A stretch of 64,000 nt of DNA from Conchocele bisecta (taxonomy: Eukaryota; Mollusca; Bivalvia; Lucinida; Thyasiridae): assembly GCA_029237695.1 (NCBI GenBank), contig CM055265.1, positions 106,993,773 to 107,057,772 on the forward strand. The letters are read 5' to 3'. The translations under genes and the position numbers were made by a program. Below, in pieces: positions 63,161 through 64,000 of this stretch. Under the pieces are notes generated by a model, which saw only the letters and a program-made list of their open reading frames with translations, had not been told where the DNA came from and made no database searches. Numbering within the stretch: position 1 is the first letter of the stretch; each line of letters opens with the position of its first letter.

Positions 63161-64000
63161 GGAAAATAAGAAAAATATGCTATATTTGTGGTCTGTTTAT
63201 TGTTTTCTGCAGCATGGTAAAGGTACCACAAATGTATAATTGCTTTTTGATACTCGCTACTTTTGATTTCAATTGGGTGTTTGATATTTAAGCAAATACG
63301 CAGCTTTTCTGGAGCTCTGCATGTAGTATATTATGATTTTAATACAGTTTTGTAATATAAATCCCAAATGCATAGTATGATTACTTACATATACAGTTAC
63401 TGTGTACGTTATAAGTATAGTTCCGTATTCGATGACATTCAGATAAAACAGCAGAATAGTAACTACCACTCTCACATTTCAGATATCCTATCTAACGCAC
63501 AATGACTGACGATAATAATGGCGATTATTTACACACACCTGTATTATATACCACATTTAATACCACGCGCACCAATTGCGACGTACTCGCGGAAAAACCC
63601 GAGGTGGCAAATACTATTTTGAAATTATTAGTCTATAACTGGAGATTGTCTCATACGTGCAGTTGACCTCATCCACCATCGAACAGTACTTATCAACAGG
63701 TAAACACGTATAGATATAACATAGTATTAACATAACAAACTACATGTACTTAATCGTGATACACTTCGGAAATCCCAATTCATATCAGTGAAGCTCCTTA
63801 ACGCAACACTGAACACGTTTACAAAAATACATGTATTTGTTGTGACTAATATTTTTCATATTTGCTAACGTAACCGCATAACTAGAGACATTACTGCCTG
63901 CGTTAATCGTGTCATTATGTGTCAATGTCTTTATTTCAAAACACTTGAATATTGTACTAGACAAGCATGATTGACTGAGCCTGAACAGTGCTACATCTCA
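63161..64000. other. Nothing recognised
   Basis: AT-rich sequence to the window edge. The only frame of note (63269-63475, minus) lacks any domain. Confidence 0.45.

Overview
The window is eukaryotic: AT-rich, with introns and spliceosomal junctions, and saturated with short inverted-repeat elements, SINE and LINE remnants and microsatellites. Its style, with dozens of 100-600 bp hairpin MITEs, frequent ACATGTA words and GMC and Kelch genes split by very long introns, suggests a marine invertebrate, most likely a bivalve mollusc. The species assignment is inference; there is no rRNA or mitochondrial marker here.

Three protein-coding loci can be supported. (1) 5.3-24.5 kb, minus strand: at least four exons of a membrane-anchored GMC (glucose-methanol-choline) FAD oxidoreductase. 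The exons are 24356-24489 (anchor plus start of the FAD fold), 20574-20782 (GGGIAG dinucleotide-binding motif), 17125-17314 (FAD loop) and 5262-5399. All three junctions agree in phase and have GT/AG boundaries. The first exon and the C-terminal substrate and catalytic half were not found; the latter probably lies beyond the left edge. (2) 43.9-50.2 kb, plus strand: a 6.3 kb DNA transposon with roughly 300 bp inverted ends. It encodes one very large intronless protein with N-terminal zinc-binding Cys/His clusters, a long central domain, an XPG/PIN-like nuclease-type segment and a C-terminal Tesmin/TSO1-type CXC motif. It resembles the Academ-type superfamily and carries only one frameshift and one stop. 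(3) 54.8-56.5 kb, minus strand: a single-exon Kelch-like protein with a degenerate BTB half and about six beta-propeller blades, broken by one frameshift at a short A run.

Most of the rest is repeats. I recognise about 25 families by comparing the window with itself, named here by letters. They are: A, a 1.16 kb element with three copies, all in introns of the GMC gene; B, a 230 bp hairpin with seven copies; C, about 520 bp; D and E, Tc1/mariner-like palindromes with TA targets; F, a short TA-flanked palindrome with many copies; G; H; I; J, a foldback rich in CRE-like sites; K, inverted ends around an array of TAATTA sites; L, a 170 bp tandem unit ending in poly(A); P; Q; R; S; T; U; V; W/X; Z; and AA. 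There are also tRNA-derived SINE copies, a LINE 3' tail, minisatellites of 19 bp (10.8-11.8 kb) and 51 bp (17.6-18.3 kb), and several microsatellites.

The elements are strongly nested, so relative ages can be read (A in R, D in C, G in another inverted-repeat element). Exon 24356-24489 is squeezed between two transposons, 18 bp from its acceptor and 38 bp from its donor. No RNA genes, CRISPR arrays, operons or bacterial-type signals are present.
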